The notes under the pieces are model-generated. The model did no database searches, was not told the origin of the DNA, and saw nothing but the letters and a program-made list of their open reading frames with translations. From Synechococcus sp. CC9311 (lineage in GTDB: Bacteria; Cyanobacteriota; Cyanobacteriia; PCC-6307; Cyanobiaceae), in NCBI RefSeq assembly GCF_000014585.1, contig NC_008319.1, forward strand, positions 1,178,001 to 1,242,000: DNA of 64,000 nt, given 5' to 3'. Positions within the stretch are counted from its first letter, which is position 1. Each line of letters opens with the position of its first letter. Shown here piece by piece: positions 51,707 to 62,014 of this stretch. The position numbers were made by a program, and so were the translations under genes.

Positions 51707-54700
51707 CTAGGCGCTGAAGTAGCGAGCGGTGCTGTGCAGGGCAACCAGGGCGGTTGTGCTCTGTTCTGGATGCAGTTGGTCGCTTTCGTCCATGGTCAGA
51801 CCAATCCGATCGGCCTGTAGCCATTCCAGTTGTTGGCGAGAATCCGCCACGTTGGGACAGGCTGGGTAGCCAAAGGAGTAACGACTTCCCCTGTAGCGCT
51901 GGGCAAGAATGTCTCTGAGAGGCATCCCGTCGGGATCGGAGAAGCCGCATTCGCGGCGAATGCGCGCATGGGTCCACTCCGCAAGCGCCTCTGCCATCTG
52001 AACCGCTAATCCGTGAAAAAACAGATAGTCGCTGTATGCATCGTTGCGAAACAGCTCTTCGCTGAAGCGACTGGCTTCCGCACCCATGGTGACGGCTTGC
52101 ATCGGCAGCACATCGCAGGGTTCCCCCTCGTTGAGGTCTAGGAAAAAATCGGCGATGCAATAGCGATTGCCACTGCGTTGACGGGGGACGTCAAACCGTC
52201 CCAGTTCTGCACCACCTTCAGGGTTGAATACCACCACTGAATTGCCGTCACGGCCGGAGGGGAAATAGCCATAAGCAACTGCCGGCTGCAGCAGTTGGTC
52301 TTCCTTCGCGCGCGCCAGCCATTTTTGAAGGATGGGCTCAGCCTTGTCTGAGAGATCTTGCTCGTACTCTTCACGGCTTTGGTTTTTGGCTTTTCGCATC
52401 TGCCACTGCCCTGCAAACAGTGCTTGGCGGTCGAGGAACGCAATCACCTCATCAAGCGGAATCTGATCCTCTCCCTGCAGGACGGATGCACCGAGGAAAG
52501 GAGTGATGACGGCCTTCTCTTCAGGAACGGCATCTGATCGATGGTATGTAACTGGAAGCTTGAGATCAGGCGTCTCAACCTGCTGAGAGGAGCTTTGAGT
52601 CGATGCGTTGGCTGAATCTGAGTGGTCCGCATCACCGCCGATTGAGAGGCCCTCAGGGGTGCCATCGAGAAAGCCAGAGCGATCGTCCCAGCGATCCTTG
52701 GACTTGGCAGCTACGAGGGCATCCATAAAACGCAGATCAGTGAATGCATCTCGTCCATAAATGACCTTGCCGTCATACACATCGCTGCAATCTTTGTTAA
52801 CAAATCTTGGGGTTAATGCTGCACCTCCGAGTACCACTGGAACGTTGATTCCAGCTTCATTAAATGCTTTTAGGTTGTCTTTCATGAACGCTGTAGATTT
52901 CACCAGTAGGCCGCTCATGGCAATGCAATCTGCTTGATGTTCTTCTTGGGCAGCAATTATTGCGTTTACATCTTGCTTGATTCCAAGGTTGATAACTTCG
53001 TATCCGTTATTCGTTAAAATAATGTCTACAAGATTTTTCCCAATGTCATGAACGTCGCCTTTAACTGTTGCGATTAAAAACTTTGCTTTTGCTGATCTTT
53101 CGCCTTCCTCTTTCTCCATGAATGGCTCGAGAAAAGCAACAGCCGATTTCATCGTTTCGGCCGATTGAAGGACAAAGGGAAGTTGCATTTGTCCGGAGCC
53201 AAATAGCTCCCCAACTACTTTCATTCCGTCAAGTAAAAATGTGTTGACGATTTCCAACGGGGGATAACTGCTTAACCCTTCCTTGAGAGCATCTTCCAGT
53301 CCAATCCGTTCGCCATCAATGATGTGCTGTTTCAGTCGTTCTTCGACGGGAAGATCGCTCAAGGATGGCCCTGATTCACGAGCCGCTTTAGCGCTTACGC
53401 CTTCGAATAAGGTTGTTAATTCTGTAAGGGGATCATAAGTGCAAACATCACCTTCAAATCCACGGCGATCATTAATCAAGTCTCGACAAACTTTCTGATG
53501 CTCTTCGCTAATTTTGATGAGGGGAAGAATCTTGGCTGGTGAAATAATGGCCGCATCCATTCCAGCCTCACAGCAATCATGCAAAAAGACTGAATTCAGC
53601 GTGATTCTGGCAGCAGGAGATAAGCCAAAGCTCACATTGGACACACCGAGAACGATGTGAACTTGGGGAAGATCTTCGCGAATCCTGCGAATGGCTTCGA
53701 TTGTTTCAGCCCCGTTGCGTCGATCTTCTTCGATGCCTGTTGAGATTGGAAGTGCAAGTGCGTCGTAAAAAATTTCACGAGCTGGAATCCCAAACTCCAC
53801 AGCATCTCGATAGGCTCTTTTCGCAATCGCAACTTTTTGGTCTGCAGTACGGGCCATGCCATCTTCGTCGATTGTTCCAATTACCACTCCAGCCCCATAC
53901 CTTTTAGAAATCTCTAATACTTTGAAAAAACGTTCATCACCATCTTCATAGTTGGTTGAATTAAGGATGCATTTACCACCTGCAACTTTCAGGCCTGCCT
54001 CCATTTTTTGCCACTCCGTTGAGTCGAGCATCAATGGCAGGTTCACGTTGGTTACCACTCGATTCACGAGTTCTTGCATATCCCTTTCGCCATCGCGGCC
54101 TACATAGTCGACATTCACATCCAAGATGTGTGCATTTTCTTTGACCTGGCCTCTAGCAACAGCCACTAGCCCGTCCCAGTCCTCTTTATTCAATAATTCA
54201 CGCACTTTTTTGGATCCACTGGCATTCAGCCGTTCACCAATGATGAGGAATGAATTGTCTTGTAAATAAGGCGTTGCACCATAAATTGACGACGCGGCGG
54301 CTTCGTAACTGAGAGCTTTTCTCTCATGGTGATGAGAGCGTACCTTTCTTGGTGCGGCACTCAGCTCTGAGGAGATTTCAGAGAGTGCTGCAATATGTGC
54401 AGGCGTTGTTCCGCAACATCCACCAATAACCTGAACACCAAGATCTTCAACGAAGTGCATGAGTTGCATCTTCAGTTCCAGCGGTGTCAGCCGGTAATGC
54501 GCCACCCCACCAACATTTTCAGGTAAGCCTGCGTTGGGAATGCAGCTCACTACAAAAGGAGCATTCTCTGTCAGATAACGCATGTGCTCTTTCATTTGTT
54601 CAGGTCCTGTTGCGCAGTTCAGGCCAAGAACATCAATTGGGAACGGCTCAAGAATGGCAACAACAGCCGCAATATCGGAACCCACCAGCATCGTGCCTGT

Positions 54701-55327
54701 GGTTTCCATCGTCACGGAAACCATCAAGGGGCGGCGTTCGCCGCTGGTTTCAAAGGCTTGCTCAATTCCTTGGAGCGCTGCCTTGATCTGAAGAACGTCT
54801 TGACAGGTTTCAATGATGAGTAGATCCACATCCCCTGCAATCAGTCCTTCCGCTTGCTCTTGATAGGAATCACGAAGGAGATCAAAACTGATGTGTCCGA
54901 GCGTGGGTAACTTTGTGGTGGGTCCCATCGATCCAGCCACGAATCGTGGCTTTTCATCGGTGCTGTATTCCATCGCCACCTCTTTGGCCAGCTCAGCAGC
55001 ACGCTTGTTGAGCTCAAAGGTTTTGCTTTCTAGGCCGTACTCGGCAAGGACGACAGAAGCCGCTCCAAAGGTATCGGTTTCGATGACATCACAACCGGCG
55101 TCAAGAAACTGTCGATGCACGCTTTGAACGGCATCGGGTCGTGTGACCACCAGGTTTTCGTTACAACCTTCCAGGGCTTCTCCACCGAAATCCTCTGCGG
55201 ATAGGTCCATCTGCTGCAGAGAAGTGCCTGTCGCTCCGTCAAACACCAAGACGGGCCGTGACGGATCGTGCAGACGCTTTAAAAACCGTGAGGCGACCAG
55301 GGTTGGGGTCTCGGTGACGGCCTGCAT
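51707..55327 (-). CDS. metH: Cobalamin-dependent methionine synthase
   Basis: 1206 residues, all four modules. Homocysteine-binding domain with zinc cysteines ([11 protein letters not shown] and [13 protein letters not shown]). Pterin domain ([32 protein letters not shown]). B12 domain with [11 protein letters not shown] (DxHxxG histidine ligand) and GxxxVxS-type loop. C-terminal reactivation domain ([16 protein letters not shown]..., [10 protein letters not shown]). It transfers the methyl from methyl-THF to homocysteine. 58 bases separate it from ilvE upstream. No cobalamin riboswitch fits in that gap. cobN and cobU in the window supply the cofactor pathway. Confidence 0.97.
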   Translation of the reverse strand: MQAVTETPTLVASRFLKRLHDPSRPVLVFDGATGTSLQQMDLSAEDFGGEALEGCNENLVVTRPDAVQSVHRQFLDAGCDVIETDTFGAASVVLAEYGLESKTFELNKRAAELAKEVAMEYSTDEKPRFVAGSMGPTTKLPTLGHISFDLLRDSYQEQAEGLIAGDVDLLIIETCQDVLQIKAALQGIEQAFETSGERRPLMVSVTMETTGTMLVGSDIAAVVAILEPFPIDVLGLNCATGPEQMKEHMRYLTENAPFVVSCIPNAGLPENVGGVAHYRLTPLELKMQLMHFVEDLGVQVIGGCCGTTPAHIAALSEISSELSAAPRKVRSHHHERKALSYEAAASSIYGATPYLQDNSFLIIGERLNASGSKKVRELLNKEDWDGLVAVARGQVKENAHILDVNVDYVGRDGERDMQELVNRVVTNVNLPLMLDSTEWQKMEAGLKVAGGKCILNSTNYEDGDERFFKVLEISKRYGAGVVIGTIDEDGMARTADQKVAIAKRAYRDAVEFGIPAREIFYDALALPISTGIEEDRRNGAETIEAIRRIREDLPQVHIVLGVSNVSFGLSPAARITLNSVFLHDCCEAGMDAAIISPAKILPLIKISEEHQKVCRDLINDRRGFEGDVCTYDPLTELTTLFEGVSAKAARESGPSLSDLPVEERLKQHIIDGERIGLEDALKEGLSSYPPLEIVNTFLLDGMKVVGELFGSGQMQLPFVLQSAETMKSAVAFLEPFMEKEEGERSAKAKFLIATVKGDVHDIGKNLVDIILTNNGYEVINLGIKQDVNAIIAAQEEHQADCIAMSGLLVKSTAFMKDNLKAFNEAGINVPVVLGGAALTPRFVNKDCSDVYDGKVIYGRDAFTDLRFMDALVAAKSKDRWDDRSGFLDGTPEGLSIGGDADHSDSANASTQSSSQQVETPDLKLPVTYHRSDAVPEEKAVITPFLGASVLQGEDQIPLDEVIAFLDRQALFAGQWQMRKAKNQSREEYEQDLSDKAEPILQKWLARAKEDQLLQPAVAYGYFPSGRDGNSVVVFNPEGGAELGRFDVPRQRSGNRYCIADFFLDLNEGEPCDVLPMQAVTMGAEASRFSEELFRNDAYSDYLFFHGLAVQMAEALAEWTHARIRRECGFSDPDGMPLRDILAQRYRGSRYSFGYPACPNVADSRQQLEWLQADRIGLTMDESDQLHPEQSTTALVALHSTARYFSA

Positions 55328-55385
55328 CGCTCGGTTACTTTTCTCATTCCATTCTATGAATCGCTCTTGATCCCATGGCCGATTC

Positions 55386-56303
55386 TTAGGTTTCGAGCTC
55401 GATCCTGGTCACCCAGTGTCTGAATTCAGGATCTCTTCCTTCTGTAATCGACACCAGGCGTTTTCTTAAGGCATCCATCACCGGACGGTTGGTCGGTAAG
55501 AGCGTGGATTCGAGTTGACGAATCGGCGTAATTTTCGCCGCCGTGCCTGTAAGGAAGACTTCATCAGCGATACACAGTTCTGTTTTGTCAACGGGGCGTT
55601 CGATTACCTGCAATCCCATGTGCTTTGCCAGCTCAATCACGCTGGAGCGAGTGATTCCCTCAAGAATGTCCTGATCAACGCCAGGTGTGATCAGGACGCC
55701 ATCGCGCACCAAAAACAGATTCATGCCGCTGGCTTCGCTCACCTTTCCCCGGGTGTTCATCAGCAGGGCTTCGTCGAATCCGCTGTTGACGGCCTCCGTT
55801 TTGGCAAGCGAGCTAGTGATGTATGCACCACTGATTTTTCCGCGCAGGGGAAGTGAGCGATCTTCCTGCCTGGTCCAACTACTAATGCGGCAACTCACGC
55901 CATCAGGGGAGAGGTAATCGCCGAGCTCTAAGCCGTAAATCAGGAAATCAGTCTCGATGTTGTGCAGACGAGGGGCGATGCCTAGATCACTGGTGTAAAC
56001 AAACGGCCTCAGGTAGATCGGCGTGGTGGGCTTGTTGGCCCTTAATACCGCAACCAAAGCTTCCATCACGGTGTCTTCGCTTAGATCAGCGAGCAGGAGC
56101 TTTGCGCTTTGGGAGAGCCGTCTGGCATGGCGGTCCGGTCGAAACAACAGCATGCCGCCAGGCTTTTCTGGATCTGGAATCGCACGCATGCCGCCGAAAG
56201 CACCAGTGCCGTAGTGAAGGGCATGCGTAGCGATTGAAACTTTGGCCTGTTCAAACGGGATGCAGCGGCCTTCAAACCAGGCGTAGGGAAGGAACTGATG
56301 CAT
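55386..56303 (-). CDS. ilvE: Branched-chain amino acid aminotransferase
   Basis: 305 residues, class IV PLP aminotransferase. [27 protein letters not shown], the PLP lysine in [17 protein letters not shown], and [19 protein letters not shown] followed by [13 protein letters not shown] are all family features. It carries out the last step of Leu, Ile and Val synthesis. It is divergent from cobN (76-base gap) and upstream of metH on the same strand. Confidence 0.94.
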   Translation of the reverse strand: MHQFLPYAWFEGRCIPFEQAKVSIATHALHYGTGAFGGMRAIPDPEKPGGMLLFRPDRHARRLSQSAKLLLADLSEDTVMEALVAVLRANKPTTPIYLRPFVYTSDLGIAPRLHNIETDFLIYGLELGDYLSPDGVSCRISSWTRQEDRSLPLRGKISGAYITSSLAKTEAVNSGFDEALLMNTRGKVSEASGMNLFLVRDGVLITPGVDQDILEGITRSSVIELAKHMGLQVIERPVDKTELCIADEVFLTGTAAKITPIRQLESTLLPTNRPVMDALRKRLVSITEGRDPEFRHWVTRIELET

Positions 56304-56333
56304 CGCTCATGGATCGATGCTCAAATTTTCTCA

Positions 56334-56355
56334 CTCACCTTGCTCGCTTGGTGAG
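56334..56355. promoter_or_regulatory. Inverted repeat in the ilvE/cobN divergent gap
   Basis: CTCACC-N10-GGTGAG is a 6-bp dyad about 24 bases before the cobN ATG and 30 bases before the ilvE ATG. It may be an operator shared by both promoters. A GGAG ribosome-binding site follows for cobN. Confidence 0.28.
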
Positions 56356-56379
56356 ATGTGATCAGACCAGAATGGAGAC

Positions 56380-59300
56380 ATGCATCGACTGAGCAGTCTT
56401 CCTGGCGCTGAAAGCAACGAGGATTTCACCGTTGTGGAGCAACCGCCGGCTCCCATTCTCTTTCTGACGAGCGCTGCGACCGACATCAGTACGCTCTCAG
56501 CCTGTCTTCATCAGCCAGAGCTGGGGCACTTGAAGGAGCAATTGCGTGCTTTGCCACTTGATTGTCTGCGTCATCCAGCTCAGATTGATCATTATTTGTC
56601 CATCACGGGTCGTACGGCTCGTGTGCTCGTGGTGCGCTTGTTGGGAGGGCGGGGCCACTGGAGCTACGGGCTTGAGCAGTGCCGTCGTTGGCAGTCGTCT
56701 GCTCAACATCGAACATTGATCGTCCTGGCCGGCACCGCGGATCAAAACGACGAACTCCATCCGATTGGATCGGTGTCATCCACGCTGTCTCAACAGCTCG
56801 CTCTGTTGCTGCGCGAAGGCGGGATACCCAACATGACCAAGGTTTTGAAGGCGATTCATCCCTTCATCACCCGGTGCAAGGACCCTGACCCCCTCAATGA
56901 CGACATCGATCTTCAGCCGGAACGGATGGCTGATCCAGCCCCGTTTGATTGGTGCGATGAACCTGGTGCGAAGGTCGGAGTCCTGCTGTATCGGGCTCAT
57001 GCCCGTGCCGCAGACACGGACTGGTGTTATCAACTTTTAACGGCGTTGCGCAACCGTGGATTAGCACCGCGTGCCCTCTGGGTGAGCAGTTTGAGAGATC
57101 CCGTGGTTCAAGAGGGGGTGCAACGAGCATTTCAAGCGCAGGATGTGCAGCTGGTCGTGAGCACCACGGCATTTGCATCTGTGCAGTTTCAAGAGGCGGG
57201 GCTTGGCACTCCGCTTTGGGATGGCCTTGATCTGCCTGTGTTGCAGCTGCTTTGCTCGGGACGATCCAAGCAGGCCTGGGACGCCAGTACCCAGGGGCTC
57301 GACCCCATTGATCTCTCCCTTCAAGTGGTGCTTCCTGAGTTGGATGGTCGCATCACCACAAGAATCGGTGCCTTCCGTGAAGTTCGGGATGCGGAATCCA
57401 GTTTGTCGACGGCAGTTAAAGGGTTGGTTCCCGACTCTGTTGGCCTGAATTGGCTGGCCGACCATGCCCGTGGTTGGGTGGATCTTCGTCAAACGGAATC
57501 AGCTGACAAGCGCGTGGCATTGGTGCTTGCGAATTACCCCGTTCGCAATGGACGTTTGGCCAATGGAGTTGGTCTGGACACACCTGCCAGCACCATCAAT
57601 ATTTTGAATTGGCTTGCTGAAGCAGGCGTTGATCTTGGCAGCCAGTCGCGTCCCGATGCGTCGCAGGCGCTGATGGCCCAACTGTTGTCGGGACGCAGCA
57701 ACGATCCAGAGAGTTTTCATCTTCAGCCGCTTGCCTATCTGCCTCTCAACCACTACTTGCGCTGGTGGAGAGAGCTCACACCTGTAGCTCGAGCTCTGAT
57801 TGAGCGCCGCTGGGGCTCCCCAGAACAGGCTGTGGATCTGGAGGAGAAGGGGTTTGCTGTCCATGGACTGCTGCTGGGTCATGTGGCCGTGTTGATTCAG
57901 CCCAGCCGCGGCTACGACCCCGATCAGATCAGTGATCTTCATTCGCCTGATCTTCCTCCCCCGCATCGTTATTTGGCCCAATATCTCTGGCTGCAGGAGG
58001 TGCATGGCACCCAGCTAATGGTCCATATGGGGAAACATGGCAGTGCCGAATGGTTACCAGGCAAGTCGGTTGGACTGAGTGACGCCTGTGGGCCAGGACT
58101 GGCGCTTGCTCCGATCCCTCACGTTTATCCGTTCATCGTTAATGATCCGGGGGAGGGATCCCAAGCCAAGCGTCGGGGACATGCTGTGATCCTTGACCAC
58201 CTCACTCCGCCCTTGGGTCGGGCTGGGTTGCACGGATCTTTGCTGTCTCTGGAAGCCTTGCTGGATGAGTATGTCGAGGCTCGTCAAGTTGCTGCTGAAC
58301 GCTGCGATGTGCTCGAGCAGCAAATCAAGCAGTTGCTTCAACACCTTGATTGGCCATCCTTCCCCAATTCATCAAACGATCCATCCAGCGCTGCTGATCA
58401 AGACAACGATTCTTGGGCCCGCTGCCTTGATCAGGTTGAGACCTATCTCTGTGAGTTGAAGGAGGCGCAAATCAGAACGGGCCTGCACCGTTTTGGCAGT
58501 CAGCCTGAGCGATCGATTCAAAGAGAACTCCTGCTGGCGATTGCGCGATCACCATCCGGTGGTTGCCAAGGCATCACTCAGGCGATGGCCAAGGTGGTTG
58601 GACTGGAATGCGACCCCTGGTCGGATGAAGATGGTGCCCGTCTAAGTGACCACGACTGCAGAATCCTCGAGCAGTTGGGTTGTGATCAGCCCCGACGTGT
58701 ATCGGCTGCTGTGAGTTGGCTCGATGGTCAAGCGCTTCGCTTACTGGAGCAGATCACAGACGAGCCCTCGGAACCGCTATGTCCAGCGTTGCAGCAGTGG
58801 CTCCACGACAAAAAGGAGCCTGCTTTGCTGCGCTTGCACGATGAGCTATTACCGCGATTGTTGGCTTGTGCCTCGAGTGAAAAGAAGGCCTTCCTTGCTG
58901 CTTTGTCTGGACGACGGATCGCGAGTGGACCTTCCGGAGCGCCAACGCGTGGTCGTCCAGATGTGTTGCCAACGGGTCGAAATTTCTATTCCGTTGACTT
59001 GCGTGGTCTTCCAACCGAAGCGGCCTGGGATTTAGGACGGCGTAGCGCTGAGCAATTGTTAGATCTCTACCGACTCGAGGAAGGAGAAGATCTGCGTCAC
59101 CTTGCCCTATCGGTGTGGGGAACAGCCACGATGCGAAACGGGGGTGAAGACATCGCACAGATGTTGGCTCTCCTTGGCGTTCGTCCTCTTTGGGATGGCC
59201 CAACCCGGCGAATGGTGGACCTTGAAGTGATTCCTTTGAGCCTGTTGGCTCGACCCCGGGTTGATGTCACCTTGCGGATGTCAGGACTGTTCCGCGATGC

Positions 59301-60144
59301 CTTCCCGCAGCTTGTGGGTTGGGTGAATCGCGCTGTGCAACTCGTCTCAACACTCGATGAAACAGACGATGAGAATCCGCTTGCCTCGATCACCCGCCAG
59401 GAAGGTCCTCAAGCCAGGATTTTTGGTTCTGCACCGGGTGCATATGGCGCCGGATTGCAGGCCTTGATCGATTCGGGTCAATGGGAGCACCAGGAACAAC
59501 TTGGCGAGGCGTTTTTAGCCTGGAGTTCCTGGAGTTACGACGGCGATGTTCAAGCTCGTGCCAATCGCAAAGGGTTAGAAGGTGCTCTGCGGTACGTGCA
59601 GGTTGTCCTCCATAACCAAGACAATCGTGAGCACGATTTACTCGATTCTGATGACTACTACCAGTTTCATGGAGGGATGACCGCAGCGGTGCGTCGCTCT
59701 GGAGGGACCAGCGTGCAGCCCTGGTTTGCAGATCATTCTCGCCAGCAACGACTTCGCATTCATTCGCTCAGCCGTGAAATCGACAAGGTGGTGAGAAGCC
59801 GTTTATTGAACCCACGCTGGATCCAAGGAATGCAACAGCATGGCTACAAAGGAGCGTTCGAAATGGGCGCCAGCCTCGATTATCTGTTTGCCTACGACGC
59901 TTCAACTGAAGCAGTTCCAGATTGGTGCTACGGGGCCATCTGCGATCAGTGGCTGCTCGAAGAGAGCACTCAAGAGTTTTTAAGGAGGTCTAACCCGTGG
60001 GTTCTCAGAGATATGGCCGAACGCCTTTTGGAAGCTGCAAATCGAGGATTGTGGTCACAACCTTCCCCCGATCAGCTTGAGCAGATCAGGGGATTGGTTC
60101 TTCAAGCTGAGGAGGCTGTCGAGAAAGGAGGCCTCAGCTGTTGA
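56380..60144 (+). CDS. cobN: Cobaltochelatase subunit CobN
   Basis: 1254 residues, CobN/BchH family; length and motifs fit CobN better than the longer ChlH. Typical blocks: HMGKHGSAEWLPGKSVGLSDACGP, GRNFYSVDLRGLPTEAAWDLG, RVDVTLRMSGLFRDAFPQLVGWVNRAVQLV and ARIFGSAPGAYGAGL. It inserts cobalt into the corrin ring in the aerobic pathway. Cyanobacteria usually have no CobST and are thought to use ChlI/ChlD-type AAA partners, not in this window. The start ATG 56380 has GGAG 3 bases upstream. The last 11 bases overlap the next minus-strand gene. Confidence 0.93.
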   Translation: MHRLSSLPGAESNEDFTVVEQPPAPILFLTSAATDISTLSACLHQPELGHLKEQLRALPLDCLRHPAQIDHYLSITGRTARVLVVRLLGGRGHWSYGLEQCRRWQSSAQHRTLIVLAGTADQNDELHPIGSVSSTLSQQLALLLREGGIPNMTKVLKAIHPFITRCKDPDPLNDDIDLQPERMADPAPFDWCDEPGAKVGVLLYRAHARAADTDWCYQLLTALRNRGLAPRALWVSSLRDPVVQEGVQRAFQAQDVQLVVSTTAFASVQFQEAGLGTPLWDGLDLPVLQLLCSGRSKQAWDASTQGLDPIDLSLQVVLPELDGRITTRIGAFREVRDAESSLSTAVKGLVPDSVGLNWLADHARGWVDLRQTESADKRVALVLANYPVRNGRLANGVGLDTPASTINILNWLAEAGVDLGSQSRPDASQALMAQLLSGRSNDPESFHLQPLAYLPLNHYLRWWRELTPVARALIERRWGSPEQAVDLEEKGFAVHGLLLGHVAVLIQPSRGYDPDQISDLHSPDLPPPHRYLAQYLWLQEVHGTQLMVHMGKHGSAEWLPGKSVGLSDACGPGLALAPIPHVYPFIVNDPGEGSQAKRRGHAVILDHLTPPLGRAGLHGSLLSLEALLDEYVEARQVAAERCDVLEQQIKQLLQHLDWPSFPNSSNDPSSAADQDNDSWARCLDQVETYLCELKEAQIRTGLHRFGSQPERSIQRELLLAIARSPSGGCQGITQAMAKVVGLECDPWSDEDGARLSDHDCRILEQLGCDQPRRVSAAVSWLDGQALRLLEQITDEPSEPLCPALQQWLHDKKEPALLRLHDELLPRLLACASSEKKAFLAALSGRRIASGPSGAPTRGRPDVLPTGRNFYSVDLRGLPTEAAWDLGRRSAEQLLDLYRLEEGEDLRHLALSVWGTATMRNGGEDIAQMLALLGVRPLWDGPTRRMVDLEVIPLSLLARPRVDVTLRMSGLFRDAFPQLVGWVNRAVQLVSTLDETDDENPLASITRQEGPQARIFGSAPGAYGAGLQALIDSGQWEHQEQLGEAFLAWSSWSYDGDVQARANRKGLEGALRYVQVVLHNQDNREHDLLDSDDYYQFHGGMTAAVRRSGGTSVQPWFADHSRQQRLRIHSLSREIDKVVRSRLLNPRWIQGMQQHGYKGAFEMGASLDYLFAYDASTEAVPDWCYGAICDQWLLEESTQEFLRRSNPWVLRDMAERLLEAANRGLWSQPSPDQLEQIRGLVLQAEEAVEKGGLSC

Positions 60145-60712
60145 GGTCGCGGACCATGGCTTTGAAAGGATCGATCGATCCAGGTTTTGATGAAGGAGCC
60201 GCTTTAGAGGATGAAGATGCAGCTGGCTTGATTTCAGATTCGGGCTTCAACTCTTCTTTGCGACCCGCAGGGGCTGCATTCGGAGCCATCGGTGTATTGA
60301 CACCAGCTGTGCGCAACGCGTTGCCCTTGAGTTTCTGATCCAATTGCTCCTTCGTCATCGCCTCGGCGAACGTTTTTTTCACAGGGGTTGGGACACCACT
60401 TGAAAAAACAGATGGGATCGAGGGCTCTTCGTTGGGTTTTTCAGCGCCCAATCCCTTGGAACGAGTATCAACTTTCAGATCCATTGCATCAACTTCTGTC
60501 ACCAGTTCCTTATTGCCTGGATTGTCGGCGGATCCTGGGAAGGTGCGGCGGATGGTTTTGGCTTCCCGCATGTAGTCAACATTTCCGTAGGAGGAGGAAG
60601 TGTCTGAATCGAGGTAGAAGGCCTCTGCTTTCGGTTTGACACTGTCCTTAGGAAGGCCCTGTTGACCGTCGTTTTTGGAGCCTGACTTCAGCAGCCGATC
60701 GAAAAGACCCAT
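60134..60712 (-). CDS. Conserved hypothetical protein (MGLFDRLLKS type)
   Basis: 192 residues from ATG 60712 (ATG 60721 adds 3). A short ordered N-terminus, MGLFDRLLKSG, is followed by AFYLDSDTSSSYGNVDYMREAKTIRRTFPGS, which I recall as a conserved motif of a cyanobacterial unknown family. The rest is mostly disordered (Pro/Ser/Lys-rich) with a short C-terminal IDPFKAMVRDLNS. No membrane span. The two terminal motifs resemble docking peptides; function unknown. Confidence 0.65.
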   Translation of the reverse strand: MGLFDRLLKSGSKNDGQQGLPKDSVKPKAEAFYLDSDTSSSYGNVDYMREAKTIRRTFPGSADNPGNKELVTEVDAMDLKVDTRSKGLGAEKPNEEPSIPSVFSSGVPTPVKKTFAEAMTKEQLDQKLKGNALRTAGVNTPMAPNAAPAGRKEELKPESEIKPAASSSSKAAPSSKPGSIDPFKAMVRDLNS

Positions 60713-60739
60713 TTCAACCATCCAGATCGATAAGTGAAC

Positions 60740-61396
60740 TTAGCGGCCTTTTAGGTCTATTCCGTGGGTATCGGTGCCGCAAGTACGCAAAAGGCCAAGG
60801 TTTTTTAACTGTTTGTCGATCGATTCGCAGATCAATGGCGTGGGTGCCCAGAGTTGTTGCATGTCGTAGTCGTACCAGGCTTCACCACCATCGAAACCGA
60901 GCTCAGCGGCTGCATCAATCAAATCTGAGAACCCCAATCTGTAGCGACCTGGATGGGCAAGAATTGCAATCCCACCCGCTTCATGAATGGCTTTGCGGAC
61001 CTCTCCGGCCCTCAGAGGTGCACCAACCGCAGCATCGCCGCTGGAGTAAGGCAACAAAGCGGTATGTCCTGGAGTGAAGCCCAGAGCTAAGACGTGGACC
61101 AAACAACCACGCAGGATGCAACTAATTTCCATCCCACTCCATAGGGTCGGGGTGCTCTCGCCCCGATCCCGGGCCTGATTCAGCCAATCGACCATCGGTT
61201 TGTAGGCAGCGATCGAGTGGTGATCGGTCACCGCAATGTGAAGCAGTTTTCGGACAGTTGCTTGTTCAATCAGTGCGATGGGTTCCAGGCTTCCGTCGCT
61301 GCAAATGGTGTGGCAATGAAGATTGATGCGTTCTGGACAGCTCTCAGGTCCGACCGTGTTCAGAACAGCCCGCAGTGGGTGCTGGTCATGCGTCAC
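60740..61396 (-). CDS. PHP-domain phosphoesterase
   Basis: 218 residues from GTG 61396, overlapping hemJ by 11 bases; the longer frame would run through hemJ. PHP motifs: INLHCHTICSDGSL (HxHxxxSDG), AVTDHHSIAAY, GMEIS, LAHPGRYRL and CGTDTHG. This places it with the small PHP proteins near YciV/RnmA (nucleoside 3',5'-bisphosphate or 5' RNA phosphatases). The exact substrate is unknown. The metal ligands look complete. Confidence 0.88.
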   Translation of the reverse strand: MTHDQHPLRAVLNTVGPESCPERINLHCHTICSDGSLEPIALIEQATVRKLLHIAVTDHHSIAAYKPMVDWLNQARDRGESTPTLWSGMEISCILRGCLVHVLALGFTPGHTALLPYSSGDAAVGAPLRAGEVRKAIHEAGGIAILAHPGRYRLGFSDLIDAAAELGFDGGEAWYDYDMQQLWAPTPLICESIDKQLKNLGLLRTCGTDTHGIDLKGR

Positions 61397-61979
61397 TGGC
61401 TGACTCCTGCGCGAGCGCTGCTTCGCGCAGACGTCGCCAGCGGGCATAAAACTGAATGGTTCCGGCCATGAACACCACGAGTCCAACGGTTAACCAGGTT
61501 GCTGCTCCTGTGGGGAACTGGGTCTTGAAGACCACCAGCATCACCACGAGGACGAGCAACAGGGTTGGCAGCTCGTTGAGAGCACGGAGTTGCCTTCCGC
61601 TCCACTGGCAGACCCCAGCCTGCAGTTGCCCCATGAGTCGATAGCAGAACACGTGATAGGCCAGCAACAAGCCCACAAATCCGAGCTTTGCGTGCATCCA
61701 GCCTTGCTGCAGCCAGGACGGTTGCGTGATCAACAGACCTGCAGCCATCGTCACTGTGAGGATCAGTCCAGGTGTGGTGATGATGTTGGCCAGTCGCCTT
61801 TCCATAACGGCGTACTGGGCTTTGAAGGCTTCGCGAACAGGTGACGACTCCTCTTCCGCTTCAACGTGATAGATGAACAGTCGAACGAGATAAAACAGAC
61901 CCGCGAACCAGACCACCACGCCAACGATGTGAAGGGTCTTGAACCACAGGTAAGCCTCAGGAGGAAGCGTCAGTGTCAT
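61386..61979 (-). CDS. hemJ: Protoporphyrinogen IX oxidase HemJ
   Basis: 197 residues with four to five membrane helices. HemJ/UPF0093 signatures: KTLHIVGVVVWFAGLFYLVRLFIYHVEA (conserved His), HAKLGFVGLLLAYH (conserved His and Lys) and ARWRRLREA near the end. It oxidises protoporphyrinogen IX to protoporphyrin IX for heme and chlorophyll. Start ATG 61979. Its stop overlaps the PHP gene start. Confidence 0.9.
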   Translation of the reverse strand: MTLTLPPEAYLWFKTLHIVGVVVWFAGLFYLVRLFIYHVEAEEESSPVREAFKAQYAVMERRLANIITTPGLILTVTMAAGLLITQPSWLQQGWMHAKLGFVGLLLAYHVFCYRLMGQLQAGVCQWSGRQLRALNELPTLLLVLVVMLVVFKTQFPTGAATWLTVGLVVFMAGTIQFYARWRRLREAALAQESASDA

Positions 61980-62014
61980 GACCCCATCAATTTCATCTCG
62001 ACAATAGAAAGCCG

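Noticed and set aside
51702-52160. N-terminal extension of the DUF4090 frame to 260 residues
   Set aside because: The extra part lies inside metH and is rich in Arg, Ser, Cys and Gln, as expected of an out-of-frame shadow. The family starts at 51701.
55328-55385. Cobalamin riboswitch before metH
   Set aside because: Only 58 bases separate metH from ilvE, too short for the roughly 200-base B12 riboswitch. No B12-box-like sequence was seen there or before cobN.
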